A DNA stretch of 64,000 nucleotides from Allobosea sp. Lineage in GTDB: Bacteria; Pseudomonadota; Alphaproteobacteria; Rhizobiales; Beijerinckiaceae. The DNA is taken from contig NZ_JAFKFX010000039.1 of assembly GCF_017308075.1 (NCBI RefSeq), positions 61,551 through 125,550 on the forward strand, in the 5' to 3' direction. A model generated the notes under the pieces. It was not told the DNA's origin. It saw only the letters and a list, made by a program, of their open reading frames with translations, and did not search any database. Made by a program: the position numbers and the translations under genes. Within the stretch, counting starts at the first letter, position 1, and each line of letters begins with the position of its first letter. Positions 50,041 to 57,800 of this stretch are shown in pieces.

Positions 50041-50652
50041 ATGAAGCTCTATGATGGCGGGCGAGCGCCCAATCCGCGGCGCGTCCGCATCTTTTTCGCC
50101 GAGAAGGGCGTGCCGCTGCCTGATCTGGTCCCGGTCGACATCGGCCGCAAGGAGCACAAGACGCCGGAGTTCACCCGCATCAACCCGTCCCAGCGCCTGC
50201 CGGTGCTGGTTCTGGACGATGGCACCGCCTTGGCCGAGACCATGGCGATCTGCCGCTACATCGAAGGGCTGCATCCGACGCCTGCCCTGTTCGGCCGCGA
50301 CCCGAAGCAGGGTGCGCTGATCGAGATGTGGAACCGCAGGGTCGAACTCGGCCTGTTCTCCAGCGTCGCCGCCGTGTTTCGGCACAGTCATCCCTCCATG
50401 GCCGAGCTGGAGGACCAGGTGCCGGAATGGGCGCAGGCCAATCGCGAGATGATCGACGACCAGCTGATGCTGCTCGATCTCCAGCTGGCCGCAAATCGCT
50501 TCGTCTGCGGCGACGAGCTGAGCGTCGCCGACATCACCGCCGGCATCGCGGTCGATTTCATGAAGCCGTCGCGCATTCCGCTGTCCGAGGATCTCGCCAA
50601 TATCCGGCGCTGGCATGGCGAACTTTCCGCCCGCCCGAGCTGGAAGGCCTGA
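50041..50652 (+). CDS. Glutathione S-transferase family protein
   Basis: 203 residues from ATG 50041; GTG 50029 is an alternative. N-terminal thioredoxin-like domain: MKLYDGGRAPNPRRVRIFFAEKG, the cis-proline region NPSQRLPVLVLDDG and the glutathione gamma-glutamyl site LAETMAICRYIEGLHP. C-terminal helical domain with NRFVCGDELSVADITAGIAVDF, the family's capping-box Asp. Role is probably detoxification or stress response; the second substrate is unknown. Followed three bases later by the first of two paralogous secreted-protein genes. Confidence 0.92.
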   Translation: MKLYDGGRAPNPRRVRIFFAEKGVPLPDLVPVDIGRKEHKTPEFTRINPSQRLPVLVLDDGTALAETMAICRYIEGLHPTPALFGRDPKQGALIEMWNRRVELGLFSSVAAVFRHSHPSMAELEDQVPEWAQANREMIDDQLMLLDLQLAANRFVCGDELSVADITAGIAVDFMKPSRIPLSEDLANIRRWHGELSARPSWKA

Positions 50653-50655
50653 AGG

Positions 50656-51120
50656 GTGCGCGGTGTCACAGTCCTGCTTGCACTGCTCTTCGCTTTGCCG
50701 GCGCTGGCGACCGAAAGATTGACCGGCGAACAGATCAGGCAGGCTTTCACCGGCAACACGGTGAGCGGCCGCTATACCGGTGGCGGCTTCTTCACCGAGT
50801 ATCACGACCCGGATGGCCGGGCGCTCGGCCATAATGGCTGGCAGCAGAACCGCGATGCCTGCTGGATCATCAAGGAGGATGCCGTCTGCTATTATTACGG
50901 CCCGCCGAGCGACCGCACCATCCACTGCTTCACCGTCGAGATGAACCAGCGGCTCTATGTGCTGCGCAATCTCGAGAATGGCCGGATCAATGCGGTCGCC
51001 GCCGTCGAACTCGCCAATCCGCGCAATCACAATGATGGCGGCCAGCCCTGGTATTGCGATGGTTTGATCTCGCGCGCACCGGCCGTGCCGATGTCGCGTC
51101 GCCTGCTGGCTGCGCGGTGA
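50656..51120 (+). CDS. Secreted hypothetical protein, tandem paralogue 1
   Basis: 154 residues from GTG 50656 (GAAGG just upstream). Signal peptide VTVLLALLFALPALA, then ERLTGEQIRQAFTGNTVSGRYTGGGF. Conserved features shared with the next gene: GNTVSGRY, a RALGHN/RATGHN turn, NRDACW, AVCYYYGP, a Cys in IHCFTVE, LYVLR, GRINAVA and WYCDGLISR. Four conserved cysteines suggest two periplasmic disulfides. Family not recognised. The next paralogue starts six bases after its stop, or overlaps it if GTG 51117 is used. Confidence 0.82.
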   Translation: MRGVTVLLALLFALPALATERLTGEQIRQAFTGNTVSGRYTGGGFFTEYHDPDGRALGHNGWQQNRDACWIIKEDAVCYYYGPPSDRTIHCFTVEMNQRLYVLRNLENGRINAVAAVELANPRNHNDGGQPWYCDGLISRAPAVPMSRRLLAAR

Positions 51121-51125
51121 CCCGA

Positions 51126-51590
51126 ATGGCGCGCCGCCGCGCCGCTGCGCTGATCGCGCTCGCCGCGCTGGCCATGCCCGCCTCCGCCGCAGAGCGCCTG
51201 TCCGGCGAGGAGATCCGCCTGCTCTTCGAGGGCAACACGGTGAGCGGCCGCTACAATAATGGCCGCCCGTTCAGCGAGTTCCACCACAAGGACGGTCGGG
51301 CCACCGGCCATAACCGGCACGTCCTCAACCGCGATGCCTGTTGGACCACGACGCAGGAGGCGGTCTGCTATTATTACGGCCCACACGAGACGCGTCGGAC
51401 CTATTGCTTCACGGTGGAGCGCAGCGGTCAGCTCTATGTGCTGCGGACCCAGCGCGAGGGCCGCATCAACGGCGTCGCCACCATCGAGCCGGGCGATCCG
51501 CACCGCCATACCGAGAAGCTTCCGGCCTGGAATTGTGACGGGCTGATTTCGCGCCGGCTGGGCGGGGCGACTTGGCTGGCCGGCCGATGA
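51126..51590 (+). CDS. Secreted hypothetical protein, tandem paralogue 2
   Basis: 154 residues from ATG 51126, exactly the length of its upstream neighbour; GTG 51117 overlapping the preceding stop is possible. Signal peptide AAALIALAALAMPASA, then ERLSGEEIRLLFEGNTVSGRYNNGRPF. It keeps the neighbour's GNTVSGRY, NRDACW, AVCYYYGP, YCFTVE, LYVLR, GRINGVATIE and WNCDGLISR including the cysteines. Clearly a tandem gene duplication that has diverged. Its TGA overlaps the ATG of the uracil-DNA glycosylase-family gene (51587-51590). Confidence 0.85.
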   Translation: MARRRAAALIALAALAMPASAAERLSGEEIRLLFEGNTVSGRYNNGRPFSEFHHKDGRATGHNRHVLNRDACWTTTQEAVCYYYGPHETRRTYCFTVERSGQLYVLRTQREGRINGVATIEPGDPHRHTEKLPAWNCDGLISRRLGGATWLAGR

Positions 51591-52228
51591 TGCCGCGGGA
51601 ACGAGCGGCGCCCGAACCCCTCGACGCCGTCCTCGCCGAGCTGCGGGCCTGCCGCCTCTGTCGCGATGCGCCGCTTTATCCGCCGCGATTGCCGCATGAG
51701 CCGCGGCCGGTCATCCAGGCGACGGCGAGCGCAAGGCTGCTGATCGCCAGCCAGGCGCCGGGGACCCGTGTCCATGCCAGCGGACGGCCCTTCACCGATC
51801 GCTCGGGCGACCGGCTGCGCGACTGGCTCGGCCTCGACAAGGAGCGCTTCTATGACGGCACGCGCGTTGCGATCGTGCCGATGGGATTCTGTTTTCCGGG
51901 TCTGGACGGCAAGGGCGGTGACCTGCCGCCGCGGCGCGAATGCGCGCCGGCCTGGCGGGCACGCGTGCTCGCCGGCCTGTCCGAGGTCGAACTCGTGCTG
52001 GTGATCGGCCGCTATGCGCAAGCCTGGCATCTCGGCCCGAAGGCGGCGGCCGATCTGACCGCGACCGTCGCCGATTGGCGCGCCATCCTCGGGCAGGAGC
52101 GGCGTCCGCGCATCCTGCCGCTGCCGCATCCCTCCTGGCGCAATAATGGCTGGCTGAGGAAGAACCCGTGGTTCGAGGCCGATCTTCTGCCGGTCCTGCG
52201 CGCCGAGGTGGCGCGGCTGGCGGGATAA
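51587..52228 (+). CDS. Uracil-DNA glycosylase family protein
   Basis: 213 residues from ATG 51587. N-terminal LAELRACRLCRDAPL contains two cysteines; the core shows LIASQAPGTRVHASGRPFTDRSGDRLRDWLG (residues ~53-83, motif 1 of the superfamily), VIGRYAQAWHLG and the C-terminal LPLPHPSWRNNGWLRKNPWFE, where the HPS motif grips DNA. Only two N-terminal cysteines are seen, so a four-cysteine iron-sulfur cluster as in UDG families 4/5 is not supported. It may be a divergent glycosylase or a related hydrolase. Confidence 0.85.
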   Translation: MMPRERAAPEPLDAVLAELRACRLCRDAPLYPPRLPHEPRPVIQATASARLLIASQAPGTRVHASGRPFTDRSGDRLRDWLGLDKERFYDGTRVAIVPMGFCFPGLDGKGGDLPPRRECAPAWRARVLAGLSEVELVLVIGRYAQAWHLGPKAAADLTATVADWRAILGQERRPRILPLPHPSWRNNGWLRKNPWFEADLLPVLRAEVARLAG

Positions 52229-52247
52229 TCTGATGTCGCTGTGAGCT

Positions 52248-52297
52248 GTCATTCCTGAGCTGCGTCGCTACGCGACTTGTCCGGAATGACGATGCGG
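52248..52297. repeat. Short palindromic repeat related to the element at 9641
   Basis: GTCATTCC (52248-52255) pairs with GGAATGAC (52283-52290), enclosing a hairpin GTCGC-TAC-GCGAC. Bases 52257-52297 match 9713-9753 at 35 of 41 positions, and two base pairs of the inner hairpin have changed on both sides (C-G to T-A, G-C to C-G), keeping the pairing. It lies between convergent genes. Confidence 0.75.
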
Positions 52298-52313
52298 GAA
52301 GGGCAGGGCGCCC

Positions 52314-53180
52314 TTACTTCTCCAGGCGCTTCAGCAGGCTGGAGGTGTCCCAGCGGCCGCCGCCGAGCTTCTGGACGTCGGCGTAGAACTGGTCGACCAG
52401 CGCTGTGACCGGCAGCGTCGCCTCGTTGCGGCGGGCTTCGTCGAGCACGATGCCGAGGTCCTTGCGCATCCAGTCGACCGCGAAGCCGAAATCGAACTTG
52501 CCGGCGTTCATGGTCTTGCCGCGGTTCTCCATCTGCCAGGAGCCGGCGGCGCCCTTCGAGATCACCTCGAGCATCGCTTCGACATCGAGCCCGGCGCGCT
52601 TGGCGAAATGGACGCCTTCCGACAGACCCTGGACGAGGCCGGCGATGCAGATCTGGTTGACCATCTTGGTGAGCTGGCCCGCACCGGCGGGGCCCATCAG
52701 CTTGCACATCCGGGCGAAGCTCGCGATCACCGGCTCGACGCGGGCATAGGTCGCCTGGTCGCCGCCGCACATCACGGTCAGCACGCCGTTCTCGGCGCCG
52801 GCCTGCCCGCCCGAGACCGGCGCGTCGATGAAGCCGAAGCCGGCGGCGCTCGCCGCGGCATCGAGTTCGCGCGCCACATTCGCCGAGGCGGTGGTGTGGT
52901 CGACGAAGACCGTGCCCTTGCCCATGGCGGCGAAGGCGCCGCCTTCACCGGTCGTCACAGAGCGCAGATCGTCGTCATTGCCGACGCAGCAGAAGACGAT
53001 CTCCTGGCCTTTGGCGGCATCGGCCGGCGTCGGCGCCGAAGCACCGCCATGCTGCGCGACCCAGGCCTGCGCCTTGGCGGGGGAGCGGTTGTAGACGGTG
53101 ACCTCATGGCCCTTGGCCTTGAGGTGGCCGGCCATGGGATAGCCCATCACGCCGAGACCGAGGAAAGCGACTTTGGCCAT
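52314..53180 (-). CDS. NAD(P)-dependent beta-hydroxyacid dehydrogenase (3-hydroxyisobutyrate dehydrogenase/GarR family)
   Basis: 288 residues. Seen: the N-terminal cofactor site VAFLGLGVMGYPMAGHLKAKGHEV with NRSP following, catalytic-region GFIDAPVSGGQAGAENG, GPAGAGQLTKMVNQICIAG with the catalytic Lys, and the C-terminal KDLGIVLDEA. Acts on 3-hydroxyisobutyrate, tartronate semialdehyde, glyoxylate or succinic semialdehyde in different relatives; the substrate here is not readable. NRSP after the second strand hints at NADP preference. Divergent from map. Confidence 0.92.
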   Translation of the reverse strand: MAKVAFLGLGVMGYPMAGHLKAKGHEVTVYNRSPAKAQAWVAQHGGASAPTPADAAKGQEIVFCCVGNDDDLRSVTTGEGGAFAAMGKGTVFVDHTTASANVARELDAAASAAGFGFIDAPVSGGQAGAENGVLTVMCGGDQATYARVEPVIASFARMCKLMGPAGAGQLTKMVNQICIAGLVQGLSEGVHFAKRAGLDVEAMLEVISKGAAGSWQMENRGKTMNAGKFDFGFAVDWMRKDLGIVLDEARRNEATLPVTALVDQFYADVQKLGGGRWDTSSLLKRLEK

Positions 53181-53358
53181 GGGACTGCTCCATTCCGGTT
53201 CGTAAGGTTCCGAAGCGCGTGTAGCGCGCGGGGGCGGAGGAGGGAAGGTGCATGGCGCTAAGCCGGCCTGTCCCTAAACGCACGTCTGCGCTCACGACAT
53301 CCGGAGCTGCGCTCCCGATGCCTTGCCCGCCCGCCGGAAATCCGGCAGGGAACCGTGC

Positions 53359-54111
53359 ATGACGATCAGCAATGATGACGAACTGCAGGCGCTGCGCGAG
53401 ATCGGTCGCATCGTCGCCGAGACGCTTGCAGTGATGGGCAAGGCGCTCGAGCCTGGCATGACGACCGCCGAGCTCGACGCGATCGGCCGCGAGATGCTCG
53501 AACGGCATGGCGCGCGCTCGGCGCCCGAGACCGTCTACGGCTTCCCCGGCGCGACCTGCATCAGTATCAACGAGGAAGTGGCTCACGGCATCCCCGGGCA
53601 GCGCCGCATCGTCGCCGGCGACCTCGTCAACATCGACGTCTCCGCCGAGAAGGGCGGCTATTTCTCCGATACCGGCGCTTCCTTCACCGTGCCGCCCGTC
53701 GACCGCCGGATCGAGCGACTCTGCCGCGACGGCAAGCGGGCGCTCTGGGCCGGGCTCGGCCAGGTTGGTGCCGGCAAGCCGCTGGCCGGAATCGGTCAGG
53801 CCGTCGGCCGTTTCGCACAGAAGAACGGCTACAGCCTGGTCCGCAACCTCGCCAGCCACGGCATCGGTCGCTCGCTTCACGAGGAGCCGAAGGAGATCGC
53901 GACCTGGCCGGAGCGCTCCGAGCGCCGTGTCATGCAGAAAGGGCTGGTCTTCACGGTCGAGCCGTTCCTGTCGCTGGGCGCCGACTGGGCCGAGAATGAG
54001 GGCGACGACCGCTGGACCCTCTATTCAGAGCCGCGCGCCCCGACCGTGCAGTTCGAGCACACCGTCGTCGCGACCGCCAACGGCCCGCTGATCCTGACCT
54101 TGCCGGCGTGA
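53359..54111 (+). CDS. map: Type I methionine aminopeptidase
   Basis: Removes the N-terminal methionine from nascent proteins. 250 residues from ATG 53359 with GCAGGGA upstream. All ligands are seen: His76 in EVAHGIPG, Asp93 (NIDVSA), Asp104 (FSDTGASF), His167 (ASHGIGRSLHEEP), Glu201 (FTVEPFL) and Glu233 (QFEHTVVA). Many alphaproteobacteria carry more than one map gene; whether this is the main one cannot be told. Convergent with the amino-acid permease genes, 12 bases apart. Confidence 0.95.
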   Translation: MTISNDDELQALREIGRIVAETLAVMGKALEPGMTTAELDAIGREMLERHGARSAPETVYGFPGATCISINEEVAHGIPGQRRIVAGDLVNIDVSAEKGGYFSDTGASFTVPPVDRRIERLCRDGKRALWAGLGQVGAGKPLAGIGQAVGRFAQKNGYSLVRNLASHGIGRSLHEEPKEIATWPERSERRVMQKGLVFTVEPFLSLGADWAENEGDDRWTLYSEPRAPTVQFEHTVVATANGPLILTLPA

Positions 54112-54123
54112 GCGGAGCGCCGC

Positions 54124-54840
54124 TTACCGCATCGCCAGATGCTTGGTCAGCCTGAGTTCCAGCCGGTCCCAGACCCTGCGGATCAGTTCGGTCAAAGCGA
54201 GATAGATCAGGGCTGCGTAGAGGTAGATCGACAGGTCGAAGGAGCGCGCGAAGGCGAGCCGCGTCGCGCCCATCAGGTCGAACAGCGTCACCAGCGAGGC
54301 GATGGCGCTCGCCTTGATCATCACGATCAGCTCGTTGCCGAGCGGGCGTAGCGCCAGGATCATCGCCTGGGGCAGGATGACATGGCGGAGCGACGACCAG
54401 CGATGCAGGCCGAGCGCCAGCGCGCCCTCGAACTGGCCGCGCGGGATCGACTGGATCGCGCCGCGCAGGATCTCGGCCTGGTAGGCGGCGGTGTTGATCG
54501 TGAAGGTGAAGACGGCGCAGTAGAACGGCTCGCGGAAGAACCACCAGAGCCCGATATCCTGCCAGAACAGGCGGAACTGGCCGAAACCGTAATAGACCAG
54601 GAAGAGCTGGCAGAGCAGCGGCGTCCCGCGGAAGAAGGTGGTGTAGCCGTTGATCGCGACCTGCGCCCAGCGCGGGCCGTAGAGCCGGGCGACGGCGAGA
54701 CCGACGGCCATCGCGAAGCCGACCGCGACCGAAATCACCACGAGCTGCAAGGTGACCCAGAGGCCGCCGAACATGCGGCAGCCATAGTTCTGGAAGACCT
54801 CGGAGCCGACGAAATAGCCGGGATATTCGCACCAGTTCAT
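54124..54840 (-). CDS. Polar amino-acid ABC transporter permease (HisM-like)
   Basis: Inner-membrane permease of the HEQRo family, 238 residues from ATG 54840, overlapping the previous permease stop (54837-54840). Seen: TLQLVVISVAVGFAMAVGLAVARLYG, YTTFFRGTPLLCQLFLVYYG, the coupling loop RGQFEGALALGLHRWSSLRHV followed by ILPQAMILALRPLGNELIVMIKASAIAS, all diagnostic. It pairs with the HisQ-like gene next to it. No ATPase gene follows; map lies immediately downstream on the other strand. Confidence 0.93.
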   Translation of the reverse strand: MNWCEYPGYFVGSEVFQNYGCRMFGGLWVTLQLVVISVAVGFAMAVGLAVARLYGPRWAQVAINGYTTFFRGTPLLCQLFLVYYGFGQFRLFWQDIGLWWFFREPFYCAVFTFTINTAAYQAEILRGAIQSIPRGQFEGALALGLHRWSSLRHVILPQAMILALRPLGNELIVMIKASAIASLVTLFDLMGATRLAFARSFDLSIYLYAALIYLALTELIRRVWDRLELRLTKHLAMR

Positions 54841-55547
54841 CGCGTCGTCCCGCCGAAGGCGGCATAGCCGCGATTGGTGCGCTTCTCCATCCTGCCGATG
54901 CCCCAGGCGGAGATCAGCGAGAAACCGAAATAGATCAGCATCGCCGCGCCGAAGAACAGGAAGGGTTCCTTGGTCACGACATTGGCGCGCGTCGTGATGA
55001 ACATGATGTCGGGCAGCGTGATCACCGAGACCAGCGAGGTCTCCTTCAGCAGCACCATCCAGTTGTTGCCGAGGCCGGGCAGGGCGACGCGGATCAGCTG
55101 CGGGAAGACGACCAGGCGGAAGGCCTGCGGCTTGGACAGGCCGAGCGCGGCGGCGGCCTCGCGCTGGCCCTTCTGGATCGAGTTCAGCGCGCCGACCCAG
55201 ACCTCGCTGGAGAAGGCGGCGAGCACCATGCCGAGCGCCACCATGCCGGCGACGAAGGGCGGGATCGAGAAGCCCGACCAGATTTTCTGCACCACGATCT
55301 GGATGCCGAAATAGATGATGTAGAGCGTCAGCAGCTCGGGCACGCCGCGGAACACCGTGGTGTAGACCGTGGCGAAGGCACGCAGGACGATACTCTCCGA
55401 GCGCTTGCAGAGCGCGACGATCAGGCCGAGCGCCAATCCGAAGGGCAGGGTGGCGAGGGCGATCGAGATGGTGATGGCGGCGCCCTGCAGCAGGGCCCAT
55501 CCCCAGCCGCCGGGGCCGAAGCCGAGCAGGGCGAATTTGTCGAGCAT
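54837..55547 (-). CDS. Polar amino-acid ABC transporter permease (HisQ-like)
   Basis: 236 residues with about five hydrophobic helices. Seen: LLQGAAITISIALATLPFGLALGLIVAL, VYTTVFRGVPELLTLYIIYFG, the coupling loop KGQREAAAALGLSKPQAFRLV followed by VFPQLIRVALPGLGNNWMVLLKETSLVSVI. These match permeases for histidine, arginine, lysine or octopine-type opines. It lies 71 bases after the binding-protein stop across a hairpin and overlaps the HisM-like gene. Confidence 0.93.
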   Translation of the reverse strand: MLDKFALLGFGPGGWGWALLQGAAITISIALATLPFGLALGLIVALCKRSESIVLRAFATVYTTVFRGVPELLTLYIIYFGIQIVVQKIWSGFSIPPFVAGMVALGMVLAAFSSEVWVGALNSIQKGQREAAAALGLSKPQAFRLVVFPQLIRVALPGLGNNWMVLLKETSLVSVITLPDIMFITTRANVVTKEPFLFFGAAMLIYFGFSLISAWGIGRMEKRTNRGYAAFGGTTR

Positions 55548-55575
55548 GGGAGAGCCGGCGCGTGAGGGAGTGGTT

Positions 55576-55601
55576 CCCGCCGGCCTGGTGCGGCCGGCGG
55601 G
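55576..55601 (-). terminator. Hairpin between binding-protein and permease genes
   Basis: CCCGCCGGCC (55576-55585) and GGCCGGCGGG (55592-55601) form a perfect 10-bp stem with a six-base loop, 18 bases after the binding-protein stop on the minus strand. No T-run. It probably tunes the ratio of binding protein to permease message, as in many amino-acid importers. Confidence 0.55.
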
Positions 55602-55618
55602 CAGGCCTCAGCCAAGGG

Positions 55619-56392
55619 TCAGTTGAACTTGAACCACTTGTCTTCGATCTTCTTCTGCGAGCCGTCGGCGATAGTTTCGGCGATCGCCTTGTCGAACATC
55701 GCCTTGAGGGCGGTATCGGACTTGCGCACCGCACCGGCGACGCCTGCGCCGTGGATCGCGTCGTCGCGCTTCACTTCGGCGATGAGCTTGCAGCAATCCT
55801 TGCCCTGGCCCTTGAGGAAGTCGGCCAGCGCCAGCGCGTCGGCGACGATGTAGTCGAGGCGGCCGTTCAGCAGGTCGAGATTGGCCTCTTCCTGGGTCGG
55901 ATAGAGCCGCGCGGTCGAGTCCTTGTAGAATTTCTCGAGGAAGTTCGCGTGGATCGTCGAGCCCTGCGCGCCGATCGCCTTGCCCTTGAGGGCGGCGGGG
56001 GAGATGTCGGTGGAAGTCGTCGCCTTCGGGCCGACCATCCAGATCGGGGTCTTGCTGTAGGGCGAGGTGAAGTCGACCTGCTTCCTGCGCTCGTCGGTGG
56101 CGTTCATGCCGGCGATGATGATGTCGTATTTGTTGGCCTGCAGCGCCGGGATGATTCCGTCCCAGTCCTGCACGATCCAGGTGCACTTCACCTTCATCTT
56201 CTCGCAGAGCAGGTTGCCGTAATCGATCTCGAAGCCCTCGAGCTCCTTCTTGGCGTTGAGGTTGTTGTAGGGCGGATAGGCGCCTTCCGTGCCGATCCTG
56301 ACCTCTTTCCATTCCTTGGCCTGCGCCAGGGCACCGGTGGCGCCGATGGCGGTGAGCGCTGCGGCGGCGATGAAGCGAACGAAACCTTTCAT
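55619..56392 (-). CDS. Polar amino-acid ABC transporter substrate-binding protein (HisJ/ArgT-like)
   Basis: Periplasmic binding protein, 257 residues from ATG 56392 with AGGGGAGG upstream. Signal peptide VRFIAAAALTAIGATGALAQ. Mature part: VRIGTEGAYPPYNNLNAKKE, the family signature GFEIDYGNLLCEKMKVKCTW, IAGMNATDERRKQVDFTSPY and EANLDLLNGRLDYIVADALA. Cysteines in LLCEKMKVKC and DCCKLI may form disulfides as in HisJ/ArgT. Ligand is probably a basic amino acid or an opine. First gene of a binding protein-HisQ-HisM unit that lacks a nearby ATPase gene. Confidence 0.93.
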   Translation of the reverse strand: MKGFVRFIAAAALTAIGATGALAQAKEWKEVRIGTEGAYPPYNNLNAKKELEGFEIDYGNLLCEKMKVKCTWIVQDWDGIIPALQANKYDIIIAGMNATDERRKQVDFTSPYSKTPIWMVGPKATTSTDISPAALKGKAIGAQGSTIHANFLEKFYKDSTARLYPTQEEANLDLLNGRLDYIVADALALADFLKGQGKDCCKLIAEVKRDDAIHGAGVAGAVRKSDTALKAMFDKAIAETIADGSQKKIEDKWFKFN

Positions 56393-56813
56393 GGTGCCTC
56401 CCCTTTGGGTTCGCCAGGCAGGGCGTTTCGAGCTCCCGTTCCGGCTTGTGCGCGCAGATTGTGCGATCACGGGCCTTGCCCGCAAGGGGCGCCTTGCAGC
56501 TTTTCTGAGCCTTCCGGCACAAGAAAAATGCACTGCAAGGCTTTGCTTTGGCTCGATTATTTGCGGATTTTCTCGCCTTTGGCGCTTGTCGGATCTTGCG
56601 ACGAAAGCGCAATTCGTCCGCGGCTGGCCAGCGCGTTGCCGAAGCAAATCCGGCGCTGCGGCGCTTCGGCCTGTTCTTGGAGCGCCTCAGGGCGCAGGCG
56701 TTTCCTCCAGTGGAAGGAGAAAAAGGCTGGGAGCACCGGCAGCCGGGCCGGCGGCCGGTGCGCCCGATTCGATCGCTGCCGCGCCGTGCCTGCGGCCTCG
56801 AAGCGGTGGCGCT
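56393..56813. other. Intergenic region, no gene seen
   Basis: 421 bases between the HisJ-like gene and the small membrane-protein gene. Plus-strand open frames here are short, Arg/Pro-rich and lack ribosome sites. The part from 56500 to 56600 is somewhat less GC-rich and may hold the promoter of the HisJ-like gene. No repeat or RNA gene was recognised. Confidence 0.5.
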
Positions 56814-57029
56814 TCAGCCCTGGCGACGCGCGATCGGGATGACGAGATAGACCATTCCGAGAACCATTGGCGGGACGGCGAGGGCGGTGACCGACCAGGT
56901 CGACCAGCCGGATGTCAGCGGCGCAAGCGCCGACAGCAGCAGATTGATCAGAAGATAGGCGCCGAGCATCAGCGTTGCGAGAAATCGCAGGCGGGCGAGC
57001 AAGGCTGAGGCCAAGGATGGAAGGGACAT
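56814..57029 (-). CDS. Small two-helix membrane protein next to a TetR gene
   Basis: 71 residues. Two hydrophobic helices: about residues 14-38 (LRFLATLMLGAYLLINLLLSAL) and 46-66 (VTALAVPPMVLGMVYLVIPIA), joined by a short SGWSTW loop, with a basic C-terminal RRQG. Not recognised beyond being a small inner-membrane protein. It is divergent from the TetR gene with two operator-like repeats between (57045-57088), so it is the likely regulated target. Ribosome-site quality on the minus strand is modest. Confidence 0.75.
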   Translation of the reverse strand: MSLPSLASALLARLRFLATLMLGAYLLINLLLSALAPLTSGWSTWSVTALAVPPMVLGMVYLVIPIARRQG

Positions 57030-57044
57030 ATCAGGTCTCCATAA

Positions 57045-57088
57045 CGAAACGTATCGTTTCGATTGGATTGATAGATACGGATCGTTTC
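57045..57088. promoter_or_regulatory. Two TetR-type operators between divergent genes
   Basis: Site 1 is the perfect inverted repeat CGAAACG-TAT-CGTTTCG (57045-57061). Site 2, GATACG-GAT-CGTTTC (57074-57088), keeps the same layout with one mismatch. Their centres are 28 bases apart. The location, 16-59 bases from the membrane-protein start and about 100 from tetR, suits repression of the divergent gene and autoregulation. Confidence 0.7.
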
Positions 57089-57186
57089 GATATCAAGAGG
57101 CGGCGCTGGCCTGGTGAGCGAAGGCTGGCCGCCGGAGCCGGCGCAAGGAGGCACCACGCGTGGTTGGTGGAAGCAGTGGGACAAGA

Positions 57187-57786
57187 ATGAACGCGACTGA
57201 CCGCTCGGCGCCGCGCCGTGCCTCTATCGGCGCGCGCCGCAACCCGGCATCGCAGGCGGCGATTCTCGCGGCGGCGCGGGCGGTTCTCGCGGAGGAGGGC
57301 TATGCCGGCTTCTCGATCGACGCCGTGTCCCGGCGGGCCGGAGCCGGAAAGCCGACGATCTATCGCTGGTGGAAGAACAAGGCCGAACTGCTGATCGAGG
57401 TCTACGCCGCCGAGAAGGCGATGGTGAAGGCCGCGGCGACCGGTGGCCTGGCGGATGATCTTGCCCTCTATACTGCCGCGCTCTGGGATTTCTGGCGTGA
57501 CACGCCGTCCGGCCGGACGTTTCGTGCTCTGGTCGCGGAAGCCCAGAACGATGCCGCGGCGCTTGCCGCCTTGCGCGACAAATTCCTGCCGGAGCGTCTG
57601 TGCGATGTCCGCGCCCTGTTCGCAGCGGCGGTGGCGCGTGGTGAGATCGGCCTGGATGAAGTCGAGATGCGGCTTGGGCTCTATGTCGGCTTCAACTGGT
57701 ATTATGTGCTGACGGACCAGCTCGACGCGGGCCGCGCGGCAATTCCGGCGGCGATGCGCCTAGTCGCTGCGCCGCTGCCGGGCTGA
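57187..57786 (+). CDS. TetR-family transcriptional regulator
   Basis: 199 residues from ATG 57187; the in-frame GTG 57160 is less likely. N-terminal helix-turn-helix at about residues 20-65: QAAILAAARAVLAEEGYAGF, then IDAVSRRAGAGKPTIYRWWKNK, a canonical TetR recognition helix. The C-terminal ligand domain includes LWDFWRDTPSGRTFRALVAEAQ and LYVGFNWYYVLTDQLD, like the TetR_C_11 group. Palindromic sites upstream probably serve as its operators. The convergent MFS gene ends 14 bases past its stop; the regulated target is more likely the small membrane protein on the other side. Confidence 0.92.
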   Translation: MNATDRSAPRRASIGARRNPASQAAILAAARAVLAEEGYAGFSIDAVSRRAGAGKPTIYRWWKNKAELLIEVYAAEKAMVKAAATGGLADDLALYTAALWDFWRDTPSGRTFRALVAEAQNDAAALAALRDKFLPERLCDVRALFAAAVARGEIGLDEVEMRLGLYVGFNWYYVLTDQLDAGRAAIPAAMRLVAAPLPG

Positions 57787-57800
57787 GCCGGGGGCGCTCG

